Assembly (NCBI GenBank): GCA_017437905.1
Contig: JAFRWY010000086.1
Location: forward strand, 1 to 60,530
Direction: 5' to 3'
DNA from: Eubacterium sp.
GTDB lineage: Bacteria > Bacillota > Clostridia > Lachnospirales > Lachnospiraceae
Length of the DNA stretch: 60,530 nucleotides
Numbering within the stretch: the stretch's first letter is position 1; every line of letters begins with the position of its first letter. The translations under genes and the position numbers were made by a program. Under the pieces are notes generated by a model. That model was not told the origin of the DNA. It saw only the letters and a program-made list of their open reading frames with translations, and did not search any database. Positions 1 through 9,366 of the stretch are shown here, piece by piece.

Positions 1-105
1 GGGTACCAGCAGGGAATGAACGGGTACCAGCAGGGAATGAACGGCTATCAGCAGGGAATGAACGGGTACCAGCAGGGAATGAACAACTACCAGCAGCAGG
101 GGATG
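1..105 (+). repeat. 21-bp coding tandem repeat
   Basis: Units of 21 bp starting at 1, 22, 43 and 64, with decayed copies after 85, encode MNGYQQG-like heptapeptides. Copies differ mostly at silent positions (gggtaccag versus ggctatcag). The array may extend upstream of the window. Confidence 0.9.
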
Positions 106-801
106 AACAATAACCGGCAGATGGGATCGAACGGTTATCCGCAGCAGGGCGGTACGAACGGCTATCAGCAGCAGATGGGATCAAACGGATATTCCCAGGG
201 CCCGGCCAACGGATACGGACAGAACAACCGGATGGGAGGACTTCGTCCCGCACCGGGAAATGGCATGTATCATCCGAATCGGAAGAGAAATATCATCATC
301 GGTGTGATCTCCGGTGTTGTGGTGCTTACAACCGTACTGCTGATTATTTTACTCTCCGGTTCCAATGGAGCTGCTACGCAGGAGGCGGCGGTTAAAAATT
401 ATATCGAGGCCTGCATGGATGGAAATACAGATAAACTGCTCGATGCAATGTTTCCATCGAAAATCCAGAAGGGAATCTCCGAAAATACCAAGAGGAATCT
501 GCGGGAGGAGATGTCAGAGTGTAATGGTCAGATCAGGGATCTTGAAATTGAATTCAGCTCCAGCGAATACTATACCACCAGCCTGCGCTCGGATATTCGT
601 AAAATTACCAAATACAATGGTGATGATATTATGATAGAGTCAATTGAGATGTATGAGGTTTCTTTTGAAGTTATGGGAAAATGGTACCGACCGACCAGTT
701 ACTTTTCCGGATCCGTTAAGAATCGCACATCATGGGATGATTATTCCTTCTACGTTATATGCTACAAGATGGACGGAAGGTGGTACTGTATAAGGGATTG
801 A
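1..801 (+). CDS. Membrane protein with Gln/Asn/Gly-rich repeat tail, 5' end outside window
   Basis: The frame is open from base 1, so the start lies upstream. The visible 266 residues begin with about 80 residues rich in Gly, Asn, Gln and Tyr, built on 7-residue copies of MNGYQQG. A basic patch (NRKRN) follows, then one membrane helix (IIIGVISGVVVLTTVLLII) and an outer domain of about 140 residues. The basic patch predicts the repeat tail inside the cell and the last domain outside. The start of the outer part (AAVKNYIEACMDGN) resembles NTF2-like DUF4878-type domains; this is a weak inference. The membrane helix nearly matches that of the next gene, so the two may be relatives. No function is known to me. 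Confidence 0.85.
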   Translation, partial: GYQQGMNGYQQGMNGYQQGMNGYQQGMNNYQQQGMNNNRQMGSNGYPQQGGTNGYQQQMGSNGYSQGPANGYGQNNRMGGLRPAPGNGMYHPNRKRNIIIGVISGVVVLTTVLLIILLSGSNGAATQEAAVKNYIEACMDGNTDKLLDAMFPSKIQKGISENTKRNLREEMSECNGQIRDLEIEFSSSEYYTTSLRSDIRKITKYNGDDIMIESIEMYEVSFEVMGKWYRPTSYFSGSVKNRTSWDDYSFYVICYKMDGRWYCIRD

Positions 802-847
802 CGTGGAGTGCAAATAGCAGTTGTTCCAAGGAGGAGGAGAATGCCTT

Positions 848-2104
848 ATGAAGTGTTATGCATGTGGAAAAGAAATTGGAGTGAATTACGGATACTGCCC
901 ACACTGTGGGACGATCTTCGGTGATGCAGCAGGCGGTGCACAGCCATCACAGCCAGCGCAGCCAGAGCCCCGTCATGACCAGTGGAACCAGCCACCGAAG
1001 CCTGAGCAGGGTCAGTGGAACCAGCCGCCGAAGCCTGAGCAGGGTCAGTGGGGGCAGCCACCGAAGCCTGAGCAGGGTCAGTGGAACCAGCCGCCGAAGC
1101 CTGAACAGGACCAGTGGGGTCAGCAGCCACAGCGTGATCAGTGGGATCAGCGACCCAATCCGCAGAATCCATGGAGCCGGCAACCGCAGCAGGACCGGTG
1201 GGATCAACCGGCATCGCAGCGTGACCAATGGGGTCAGCAGCCGAATCCGCAGAATCCCTGGAGCCAGCAGCCGCAGCATGACCAGTGGGGTCAGCCGAAG
1301 CCTGAGCAGGATCAGTGGGGTCAGCCTCAGGGATATGACCGTAACGCGTGGAATTCGCCGGACGGCGCTCTCCCGAATCAGGGACCGGACGGCGGAAATC
1401 CGGAGACAAGGCCTGAGAAAAAATCCAGGAAAGGTCTGATCATCGGAATCATTTCCGGGGTCGTTGTTCTGGCAGGAGCAGTTGTGCTGCTTTTCGTACT
1501 GGGCGTTTTCTCGTCCCAAAACGGAAAATACTCCACGCAGGGGAGTGACGGAAGCAAAGTTTCGCTTGAAATTGACGGTGAATCCGGAACACTGCGTGTC
1601 GGGGATGAGATTTCGATCCCGGTGACGGTAACCTTCGGTGACGAAAATGTAACACTGAAAAGTGATACCGGAAGCGTAACCGCTGCATACGACAAGAGCA
1701 ATAAAACCATCACCCTGCAGTCTGCACAGGTATCTGAACTGGGTGCTGTATCCGGATCTCTGGATGGAACGTATACCTTTACTTCCGCGAAAATGGCAGG
1801 GGTGACCATGGATGTTGCTACCATGTCGGAGGCAATGAAGCAGATGGGATACGATTATGATATCAGCGAATTTAAGATCACGATCAGCGGCGAAAGTGCT
1901 ACCATAAATCTGATGGGACAAGGCGGAACCTGCAGTGTGAGTGTCAGTGGAAACAGGATCACATTTTCCGAATACGGAAGAGATTTTGAAGGGGAATATG
2001 ACAAGAACAAGGGTACCATATCCATCGAACAATCCGGAGCATCCCTGATATTCTCCAAGTCCGGTTTATCGGACGGTTCAAGTTATGTCCTCGTAAAGGA
2101 ATGA
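848..2104 (+). CDS. Zinc-ribbon membrane protein with Pro/Gln/Trp repeat linker
   Basis: The start is placed at ATG 848, 8 bases after AGGAG (835-839); an in-frame TTG at 821 overlaps the ribosome site and is less likely. The 418-residue protein opens with a zinc ribbon (CYACG ... CPHCG). About 150 residues of tandem repeats follow, based on PKPEQGQWNQP and later NPQNPWSQQPQ. Then come a basic patch (RPEKKSRK), one membrane helix (LIIGIISGVVVLAGAVVLL) and a beta-rich outer domain of about 190 residues. Topology should be N-in, C-out. Its helix is close to that of the upstream gene. Zinc-ribbon plus single-helix proteins are common in Clostridia, but the function of this one is unknown. The adjacent vWA gene suggests a shared complex (inference). 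Confidence 0.9.
   Translation: MKCYACGKEIGVNYGYCPHCGTIFGDAAGGAQPSQPAQPEPRHDQWNQPPKPEQGQWNQPPKPEQGQWGQPPKPEQGQWNQPPKPEQDQWGQQPQRDQWDQRPNPQNPWSRQPQQDRWDQPASQRDQWGQQPNPQNPWSQQPQHDQWGQPKPEQDQWGQPQGYDRNAWNSPDGALPNQGPDGGNPETRPEKKSRKGLIIGIISGVVVLAGAVVLLFVLGVFSSQNGKYSTQGSDGSKVSLEIDGESGTLRVGDEISIPVTVTFGDENVTLKSDTGSVTAAYDKSNKTITLQSAQVSELGAVSGSLDGTYTFTSAKMAGVTMDVATMSEAMKQMGYDYDISEFKITISGESATINLMGQGGTCSVSVSGNRITFSEYGRDFEGEYDKNKGTISIEQSGASLIFSKSGLSDGSSYVLVKE
975..1125 (+). repeat. 33-bp coding tandem repeat
   Basis: Near-identical 33-bp units encode 11 residues (PKPEQGQWNQP), with variation at the residue after Trp (Asn or Gly). More decayed copies continue to about 1330. Confidence 0.85.
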
Positions 2105-2143
2105 TCCTGATCGTTTGATTCAATATCTGACCCGGAGGTGGAT

Positions 2144-5100
2144 ATGTACTGGAAGTTATTCATCGTTTTTGCATGCTTTGTCTTGGTGGATCTGCTGGGA
2201 CATAAGCTTTTTAAGATCAAAAGAAAAGCATTTGAATGGATCCTGCTCCTGACGGTTGTCGCGGGAACGGTTGTTTTTTCCGTGTTCACGATCCGGAGCT
2301 TTGGGAAAAACGGTGGTTCGGAGGATTTTGATCTGTACCGTGCTTACCGTTACATCTCCGACGGAGACGGAGATGTTGCAGTCAAAATCCTGGATCAGAT
2401 GGAACGGTCCGGTGCGGATAAGGATTCCATTTATGCCATGCGTGCTTTTGCGGCCGCCGGTTCCGGAGATTATCTGAACGGATATTTTAAGGCGGTTCAG
2501 ATCCTGGAGCGGGATGATCTGGATGAAACATTACGGAAGAGCATGATGAAGCTCCGTGATATCTGCAGGGAGCAGATCGGTCTCGGCGGAGCGGTGCTTA
2601 CGGCAGATGCATATGATTATGACTTTGATCAGTATGTGACGGCGATCACCGCCGATCCGGGAAGTCAGACTTCCACAGGTCCGGAGAATTCGGCTTCCTA
2701 CGAAGTTGACCAGCTGATGAAGGAGTATGTTGGAACGCTGGATTTCTCCGCGGAGGAGAAGGAGTTCTCTGACAGATATACCATCGACCGCTGGGTTGAA
2801 GGGAAAAGTCCGGAGACGATGGATATCTACCGGCTGGAGCAGTTTGAGGATAAGTACGGAACCAGTGAAGATATCCTGAAGCTGAAGAGCAAATACTATG
2901 TGGATATACATGATTATCTGTCGGCCAAGGAAGCGGCCAAGGAACTGATCAACTTCGCGGATACTCCGGCGAATACGATCATCCTTACGGATATCATTGC
3001 GGATGAGGTCCATAGCAGAGAAGAGGACGTGGTCCGTTATTACGAAGGAAAACTGGGAAAAGACGTCTGGGGAGGCGATGACAGTTCCTATGATCCTTAC
3101 GGAACGGAATACGGCGGATATGATAACTCCCGGTCGGACGGATGGCTGGACGAGGAGGATGAAGAGATCAGTGCGCTGCTGAAGGCGGCGGATCAGAAGT
3201 TTCGGGAGGCAAATGAAAAAGAACGGAACTATGGCAGCGATGCGGCGAAGGATATCGAGGAACTGAGAGAGGCCGGCCGTGAACTTGTGCGGAAAGCTAA
3301 CCGGATCGAAGCAGAACGTGCGATCAACTTCATTCTGGCAAGAGACCCGGACGGAACCGACGATACGGGAATCTACCGGCTGGAGATGGCAAAGCTTTAT
3401 GTTGCAACCGGCAATAAGGAGAAGGCAGAGGAGTATATCTACAAGCTGATCACATCCGGTCAGGCAGTCAGAGAGGATTCCCTGATCAGGGACGAACTTG
3501 AGAAGGTGATCGCAGAGTATAAAATGATGGACAGCGAAACCGGTACTCCCGGCTTCCTTCGTGCCATCACACAACTGATCACAAGGCACAGTCAGAACAT
3601 CGTTGAGAACAGAGAAGGAACGATCAACGGAGAATTCAGCGATTACATGGAGGAGACTCTGGTCTACTCCAAGATCTACGTCCATGTGAGCCGGGTGGAT
3701 GCAACAGCGTATCCGGAGATCACCGCTTATGTGAATATCAGCGGTAAGAAGAAGGATTACGAGGCGGAAGAACTGGTCAGCGATTTTAAGAAGGAAGACT
3801 TTACACTGGTGGATACCGAGTATCAGATCAGTGATTTCGAACTGGTTACAAATGAAGCGGCAAAGCAGATCAATATCGCACTTGTTATGGACAAGAGCGG
3901 AAGTATGGACGGCAGTGCGCTGGATAATGCAAAATCCGCCGCCAATGCTCTTGTGGATCAGATGAATACCGATACACAGAAGATATCCGTAGTTGCCTAT
4001 GATTCCTCGGCTGCCAGCTACGCGGATCTAACCTCTTCAAGAGAGGAACTGCGTACTGCGATCGGCGGAATATACGCCAGCGGAGGAACAAATATCGGAT
4101 CCGGGCTGACACTCGGAATGGAACAGTTATCCGGGGCTTCCGGAATGGGTGCGGTGATCCTTATGTCTGACGGTCACGACGGTGGTGAGTGGGAGACGAT
4201 CGCAGCATGCATAGAACAGGCGAAGGCAACAGGCGTAAGCATATATACCGTTTGTTTCGGTTCGGACGCGGATGTGGATCTTATGAGCCGGATCGCCGAG
4301 TCCAGCGGCGGCAAGATGATCGTGGCAGATTCCGAGAATCTGGCCAATATCTACCTTACGCTTCAGAAATATATCGTAAACAATTACTGCTTCAAGTATA
4401 CGGTAACTGCGAATCCGGAGAGGAATTCCCGGAACCTTGAAGTGATCCTGCCGCAGTACAGCACCTATGAGGTTCGGGATTACCATGTGGGAAATGCGGA
4501 TGCGGAATACATCGGTGAAGAGGCTGCAAATGACGGAACCATTTTCGGGATCGGTCAGAAGACCATCGGTATCGCGACCATCGCACCCTCAAGCATTTCC
4601 GCAAAGGCGGCGCAGGAGGGCGTAACGCTGGAACTTACCGGAAACGGTCTGGAGGATATCAGCAGTATCGAGATCGGCTCCGTGAAGCTGTCGGATATTA
4701 AAGCCGGAGAAGACGGGAAGATCACCGCGGTGCTGAAGGGTACCGTTCCGGTAGGAAGCCATGATATCCGGATCAGCACGAATGACGGACGGTATGCACA
4801 CAGCAGGATCCGGTTCCGTGTATTTGACGGAGGAACTACAAAATCCGTAAAGATCGGACATACGCTGATCATGGCGGATGAGATCGGCAGGGCCGGCGAT
4901 AATGAACTGGTGGCCAGCGGAAATGTACTGATCAATAACTTCCTGCATTTCAGCGGGGATCTCAGCATTTACTCGTATGATATTCCTGCGAATATAGAGA
5001 ATACGCCTATGCTGGATCTGGGACAGTACGGAACGCTGGGTGGCAACGGAAGACTGTATCTGAACTGCGGACAGGATGCTGAGACTACGGGATTTGCGGG

Positions 5101-6253
5101 AGAGAACCTGAGCGGTGACTTCGTGATCCTGGATGGTGCCGTATCGATCGAAGTATCCGAGGACCATGCGTATTTCAATCTGAGTGGGGGTGACGAGCTG
5201 ATACCGGGTGTCCTGAAAAATGCAACCGGAGAAGTAACGCTCTATCCCGGATATCTGAAATGCAAGGTGACAAGGGCAGATCTTTCTCCGATTCTGGATT
5301 CGATCCGTCAGTCTCTTACCGGAGGAACACTCCGCTATACGGAACAGGCCATGGCGGAAATGGATCTTACGCTCATCGCAACCTATGGTTCGGTTGAATT
5401 CGGCGGCTCCTATCAATGCGGGGATCAGGATACTGTCTTCGAGATCAGCAGGGGTCTAAAGATCCGGGGCTTCAGCGGAACCATGAATTCTCTCGATAAG
5501 GAGAAGCGGATCTGGAGTCTGAATACGAAGATCGAACAGGAGTCCATGGGAGCGGATCAGGATTCGGAAGCAACGGAAGCCAGAGTATGGGCTCTTTCCA
5601 TCGGTTCGAAGGGGCTCACGGCGGATACGGTGGAACTGTCCGTGGGAACGGAAGCATATTCCTTCTACGATACGATTTACATGAAGAATGCAACCGGAAA
5701 GATCGACGGTCTTTCTTCCCGGGCTGCAGATGCGGGAGACGTGGTCATTTCCGCGAATATCGAACTGGAAATGAAGCCTGCGGATAAGGACGCCTGCGTG
5801 GTTTATAAGAGCCTTAAGGACGTGCTCGGAACAGGAAAGTCGGATGCTGCGGAGCTGAGGGTCAACCTTTCGGATTTCCGGATCGATGCGAAGGCGGCCA
5901 TGGATGTGCCGGGATCTGAAGGTGCGGAAGTACAGATCGGCATAGACGGAAGCAGTCTGAGGATCGAGAGGAAGGGTGATTATGATATACAGTTCCTGGG
6001 CAGTCATATGACAGGAAAAGGCGAGGTGGTCTATACATCGGAACGGGTATCTGACGGCTGGTTCCGGAAGTATAAGGTCAGAACGGATCAGGGAAGCCTG
6101 ACAGGACCGGGAGTCAGCGCAAAGCATGACGGAGCCTACAGTTATGAGTTCTGGAACGAGCCGGGACAGCAGGACGGATATGCGTGGCTGAAGTACGGGA
6201 AGACCTACAGGGGTGTATATTATAATTATGACGGTGCCCCGGATCTGAGATAG
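2144..6253 (+). CDS. Giant membrane-anchored von Willebrand A domain protein
   Basis: ATG 2144 is chosen because GGAGG (2134-2138) sits 5 bases upstream; GTG 2138 overlaps it. The 1369-residue protein has two N-terminal membrane helices (about 4-20 and 31-48) joined by a basic loop (HKLFKIKRKAFE), so nearly all of the rest should be outside. Residues of about 60-480 are helical and repeat-like, possibly TPR-type. A vWA domain follows with a full metal site: DKSGSMDG near 582, Thr in ASGGTNIGSG near 645, and MSDGHDGGE near 674. The last 550 residues are beta-rich. Intact MIDAS residues predict metal-dependent ligand binding. It lies 39 bases after the zinc-ribbon gene and is probably in one operon with it. 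I know no close named relative. Confidence 0.92.
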   Translation: MYWKLFIVFACFVLVDLLGHKLFKIKRKAFEWILLLTVVAGTVVFSVFTIRSFGKNGGSEDFDLYRAYRYISDGDGDVAVKILDQMERSGADKDSIYAMRAFAAAGSGDYLNGYFKAVQILERDDLDETLRKSMMKLRDICREQIGLGGAVLTADAYDYDFDQYVTAITADPGSQTSTGPENSASYEVDQLMKEYVGTLDFSAEEKEFSDRYTIDRWVEGKSPETMDIYRLEQFEDKYGTSEDILKLKSKYYVDIHDYLSAKEAAKELINFADTPANTIILTDIIADEVHSREEDVVRYYEGKLGKDVWGGDDSSYDPYGTEYGGYDNSRSDGWLDEEDEEISALLKAADQKFREANEKERNYGSDAAKDIEELREAGRELVRKANRIEAERAINFILARDPDGTDDTGIYRLEMAKLYVATGNKEKAEEYIYKLITSGQAVREDSLIRDELEKVIAEYKMMDSETGTPGFLRAITQLITRHSQNIVENREGTINGEFSDYMEETLVYSKIYVHVSRVDATAYPEITAYVNISGKKKDYEAEELVSDFKKEDFTLVDTEYQISDFELVTNEAAKQINIALVMDKSGSMDGSALDNAKSAANALVDQMNTDTQKISVVAYDSSAASYADLTSSREELRTAIGGIYASGGTNIGSGLTLGMEQLSGASGMGAVILMSDGHDGGEWETIAACIEQAKATGVSIYTVCFGSDADVDLMSRIAESSGGKMIVADSENLANIYLTLQKYIVNNYCFKYTVTANPERNSRNLEVILPQYSTYEVRDYHVGNADAEYIGEEAANDGTIFGIGQKTIGIATIAPSSISAKAAQEGVTLELTGNGLEDISSIEIGSVKLSDIKAGEDGKITAVLKGTVPVGSHDIRISTNDGRYAHSRIRFRVFDGGTTKSVKIGHTLIMADEIGRAGDNELVASGNVLINNFLHFSGDLSIYSYDIPANIENTPMLDLGQYGTLGGNGRLYLNCGQDAETTGFAGENLSGDFVILDGAVSIEVSEDHAYFNLSGGDELIPGVLKNATGEVTLYPGYLKCKVTRADLSPILDSIRQSLTGGTLRYTEQAMAEMDLTLIATYGSVEFGGSYQCGDQDTVFEISRGLKIRGFSGTMNSLDKEKRIWSLNTKIEQESMGADQDSEATEARVWALSIGSKGLTADTVELSVGTEAYSFYDTIYMKNATGKIDGLSSRAADAGDVVISANIELEMKPADKDACVVYKSLKDVLGTGKSDAAELRVNLSDFRIDAKAAMDVPGSEGAEVQIGIDGSSLRIERKGDYDIQFLGSHMTGKGEVVYTSERVSDGWFRKYKVRTDQGSLTGPGVSAKHDGAYSYEFWNEPGQQDGYAWLKYGKTYRGVYYNYDGAPDLR

Positions 6254-6336
6254 CAGCAAGTCCGGCAGCTGACAGAGCAGGCCGGAAAACGTCTGTTGTC
6301 AGGAAACCGAGAATAAGCAGGGATGAGGATCTGTAA

Positions 6337-7860
6337 ATGAATAGAAGACTTTTTAAATGGCTCTTTCTTCTGGCACTGATGGCCGGGGGCCTCTTCGCGG
6401 TTCCCTCAGGGGTGTACGCAGAACCGGTCACCACTACGGTTGATGTGGAGGAAGGCTATGAGAACGGAGCAATCTTTCATATAACATGGGCTGACAAGAC
6501 CGTCGCGGCAGACATCGAACTGACTGCACCGGACGGGACAGTCTACAGTGCGAAGAAGACGCCGGATGCGGTGAGCGAAATGGAAGGCGGTGTATATATC
6601 ACTGTCCCCAATGCACAGGCAGGAACCTGGACGGTTACCGGTGCGGAGAATGCAGGCAGTCTGTACGCAGAATGCGGAAAACTTCCTTCGGAACTGGCGA
6701 TCAGCAGCTTTGTTGTATCCGTCAGCGGACAGGAAGGGACAGCCACTCTGTCGCTTGCCAATGCATCGGAGGATGCAGATGTCTGGATCTATGCGGATAC
6801 GGACAGTGACGGATACGATGGAGTGGAAGTGGCAAATAGCAGCAGCTATGACTCCGCCAAAGGAACATATCAGCTGGACCTGTCCCGTCTTACGCAGGGA
6901 GAATATCATTTCTTTGCGAATGTAAAGGACGGGAAATCCTGGACCAGGGGTTATATGGACGGTTATGTCAGTTACCAGGGTGTGGCCACTGCGACAAAAC
7001 TGCAGGTAGGCGCAGGCTCCAATGGAAATGACGGATACTATGCGCGCTGGAATGCGCCGGATGTGGAAGATGCGGAGCGTATCACCTATACGGTTCAGGT
7101 TTATGATGCGGACCATAACCGGATCGACGCCATGAAACTGGAGGGAATCCTTTCCTTCGAAGGAACCTTTGCTTCTGATCAGGATAAGGTACTGATCGCC
7201 GTAACCTATCCAGACAGCGGATATGATCTGGTTGAGGTGAACAAGGGAACTAAGATCAACGCGGAGCTGATCTTCGGAATTGAAGCCGGTGTTACAAACC
7301 AGAGCTTTGTGGATGTGGAGATCACATCCGGCGGAAAGGTCAGTGTCGAGGGATATGTCAATGACGAGAAGAAACTGTCAGGGGAAGAAGCAGGAACCTA
7401 CCGAGTCATGCTTGAGAACGGAATGAACCGGATCCTGTTCCGGCTGGTGGATGAAAGCGGTACCATGAAGGATTATGAGACCAGGATCCAGCTGGATTCC
7501 GAGCCGCCGCAGCTGGCGGTGACGGAGGATCTGAACGGGACGGTGACTCAGGGGGACTATGTATATATCAGCGGATACACGGAAACCGGTGCAACGCTCA
7601 AGTTGAATGACAGGGAGATCACACAGGAGAACGGATTCTTCAATGAGAAGTTCATGCTTTCCGGCGGGGATAATACCATCGTCCTCTCGGCGGTCGATCC
7701 TGCCGGAAATGAGTCCAGATACCAGGCTGTTGTAAGGAAGGGAAGTGTAGAGGAAGAGAAGGATATCCTCAGCTGGATCATTGCGGGCAGTGTATTCCTT
7801 GTTCTTCTGGTGATCTATATCATCGTCTTCGTCAAAGGGAACAGGAGGAAAAAAGCATGA
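6337..7860 (+). CDS. Secreted Ig-like repeat protein with C-terminal membrane anchor
   Basis: The 507-residue product starts with a signal peptide (MNRRLFKWLFLLALMAGG..., likely cut after GVYA). The middle is beta-rich; two stretches near 350-440 (PPQLAVTEDLNGTV and SAVDPAGNESRYQA) look like bacterial Ig or bacterial-adhesion repeats. It ends with one membrane helix (about 480-500) and a short basic tail (KGNRRKKA). The main body should therefore be outside and held in the membrane. Its TGA overlaps the next ATG in ATGA at 7857, a sign of coupled translation. It probably works with the vWA protein upstream (inference from context only). Confidence 0.88.
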   Translation: MNRRLFKWLFLLALMAGGLFAVPSGVYAEPVTTTVDVEEGYENGAIFHITWADKTVAADIELTAPDGTVYSAKKTPDAVSEMEGGVYITVPNAQAGTWTVTGAENAGSLYAECGKLPSELAISSFVVSVSGQEGTATLSLANASEDADVWIYADTDSDGYDGVEVANSSSYDSAKGTYQLDLSRLTQGEYHFFANVKDGKSWTRGYMDGYVSYQGVATATKLQVGAGSNGNDGYYARWNAPDVEDAERITYTVQVYDADHNRIDAMKLEGILSFEGTFASDQDKVLIAVTYPDSGYDLVEVNKGTKINAELIFGIEAGVTNQSFVDVEITSGGKVSVEGYVNDEKKLSGEEAGTYRVMLENGMNRILFRLVDESGTMKDYETRIQLDSEPPQLAVTEDLNGTVTQGDYVYISGYTETGATLKLNDREITQENGFFNEKFMLSGGDNTIVLSAVDPAGNESRYQAVVRKGSVEEEKDILSWIIAGSVFLVLLVIYIIVFVKGNRRKKA

Positions 7861-9263
7861 TCGTACTTTTAATCATCACGATCCTTCTTTCGCTTGTTTC
7901 CTGCGGATTCATGTGGTACGGATTTCACGTGATGAATCTGGTTCAGGGATACGGACTCCTGACCATGAACACGGAGGAAGGATATAAACTCGTAACGAAT
8001 TACAAGACATGGCAGCTGATCGGCTGGATCGCGGGAGCGGTGCTTCTTGTCTGTCTGATCGTTCTGGCGTTCCTTTTGAAGAAGATCCTGGCACCGAAGC
8101 TGGCGGCGGCAAAGGAACGAAGGGTAGAGAAGAAGAAACTACGGGAAGAGGCGATGCAGCAGGCAATGGCAAATGCCGGTGCGGATCAGGGATATGGGGT
8201 GCAGATGTATGATCCAAACCTGGCTCAGCAGCAGATGCAGGCCCGGATGAATATGCAGGGTCAGGCACAGATCCGCGTAAATCAGCCGGGTATGCAGGGT
8301 CAGCAGATGAATGCCCAGGCCCGTCAGATGCAGAATCAGGCGAATGCCCAGATGCAGCAGATGCAGAACCAGGCGAATATGCAGGCCCGGCAGGTGCAGC
8401 AGATGCAGGGGCAGGCAGAGATCCGGGTAAACCAGCCGGGTATGCAGGTGCAGCAGATGCAGCAGATGCAGAACCAGGCGAATGCCCAGGCCCGTCAGAT
8501 GCAGAACCAGATGAATGCACAGGCACAGCAGATGCAGAATCAGGCAAATATGCAGGCGCAGCAGATGCAGGGCCAGCAGATGCAGAATCAGGCAAGCACT
8601 CAGGCGCAGCAGATGCAGAACCAGGCAAATGCCCAGGCCCGGCAGGCCTATCAGCAGATGCGTGCGCAGCAGATGCAGGGCCAGATCCACGTAAACCAGC
8701 CGGGTATGCAGGCCCGTCAGATGCAGAATCAGGCAAGTGCCCAGGCGCAGCAGATGCAGAACCAGGCAAGTGCCCAGGCGCAGCAGATGCAGAATCAGGC
8801 GAATGCCCAGGCTCAGCAGGCGTATCAGCAAATGCGTGCACAGCAGATGCAGGGCCGGGCAGAGATCCGTGTAAACCAGCCGGGTATGCAGGGTCAGCAG
8901 ATGCAGAATCAGGCAAATGCCCAGGCCCAGCAGGCCTATCAGCAGATGCGTGCCCGTCAGATGCAGCAGGCCCGTGCCCAGCAGATGCAGAATCAGGCAA
9001 ATGCACAGTCACAACAGCAGGCCCGTCAGATGAAGAACCAGGCAAATATGCTGGCACAGCAACAGGCCCGGGCGCAGCAGCTGACACAGGCGCAGCAGCA
9101 GCGTAAATTACAACTGCAGGCACAGCAACAACAACTGAAACAACAGCAGCTGCAGGCGCATCAGCAACAGCAACAGCAAAAACAGCAGCAACTACAGGCC
9201 CGACAGCAACAGGGACAGCAGTCTCAGCAGGGCCGTCCGCCCCAGTCACCGGGGCAACATTAA
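7857..9263 (+). CDS. Two-helix membrane protein with long Gln/Met-rich cytoplasmic tail
   Basis: Translation overlaps the previous gene by 4 bases. The 468-residue protein has membrane helices at about 1-24 and 52-78. A strongly basic stretch follows (AKERRVEKKKLREE), then some 370 residues of Gln, Met, Ala and Asn repeats built on QQMQNQANAQA, ending in near-pure Gln runs. Positive charges after helix 2 place the tail in the cytoplasm. Three proteins in this operon thus put low-complexity Gln-rich tails on the inner face. Such tails can self-associate, but that is inference. No enzymatic domain is visible. Confidence 0.88.
   Translation: MIVLLIITILLSLVSCGFMWYGFHVMNLVQGYGLLTMNTEEGYKLVTNYKTWQLIGWIAGAVLLVCLIVLAFLLKKILAPKLAAAKERRVEKKKLREEAMQQAMANAGADQGYGVQMYDPNLAQQQMQARMNMQGQAQIRVNQPGMQGQQMNAQARQMQNQANAQMQQMQNQANMQARQVQQMQGQAEIRVNQPGMQVQQMQQMQNQANAQARQMQNQMNAQAQQMQNQANMQAQQMQGQQMQNQASTQAQQMQNQANAQARQAYQQMRAQQMQGQIHVNQPGMQARQMQNQASAQAQQMQNQASAQAQQMQNQANAQAQQAYQQMRAQQMQGRAEIRVNQPGMQGQQMQNQANAQAQQAYQQMRARQMQQARAQQMQNQANAQSQQQARQMKNQANMLAQQQARAQQLTQAQQQRKLQLQAQQQQLKQQQLQAHQQQQQQKQQQLQARQQQGQQSQQGRPPQSPGQH
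8222..9060 (+). repeat. Degenerate coding tandem repeats, Gln/Met-rich
   Basis: Units of about 33 bp encode QQMQNQANAQA, interleaved with rarer units encoding IRVNQPGMQ. The last part (9060-9225) is CAG/CAA-rich. The period is a multiple of three, so changes in copy number keep the frame. Confidence 0.85.
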
Positions 9264-9292
9264 AATTCATCATGAAAAATATCTGAAATCCT

Positions 9293-9321
9293 TTGTATAT
9301 ATGTGAAAAATGTGGTACAAT
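9293..9321 (+). promoter_or_regulatory. Sigma-A-type promoter for the STAS gene
   Basis: TTGTAT (9293-9298), 17 bases, then TACAAT (9316-9321). It lies in the 103-bp gap after the repeat-tail gene and 46 bases before the STAS start. Confidence 0.65.
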
Positions 9322-9366
9322 GCTTTCGAGAAATCAAAAAAATCCATCTGAAAAGGAGGCAAAGAA

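Noticed and set aside
947-2032. Long minus-strand open frame over the zinc-ribbon gene, and similar frames at 7909-9273
   Set aside because: They are mirror translations of coding repeats (Leu/Arg/Pro- or Ala/Pro/Ser-rich), have no ribosome site and oppose well-supported genes.
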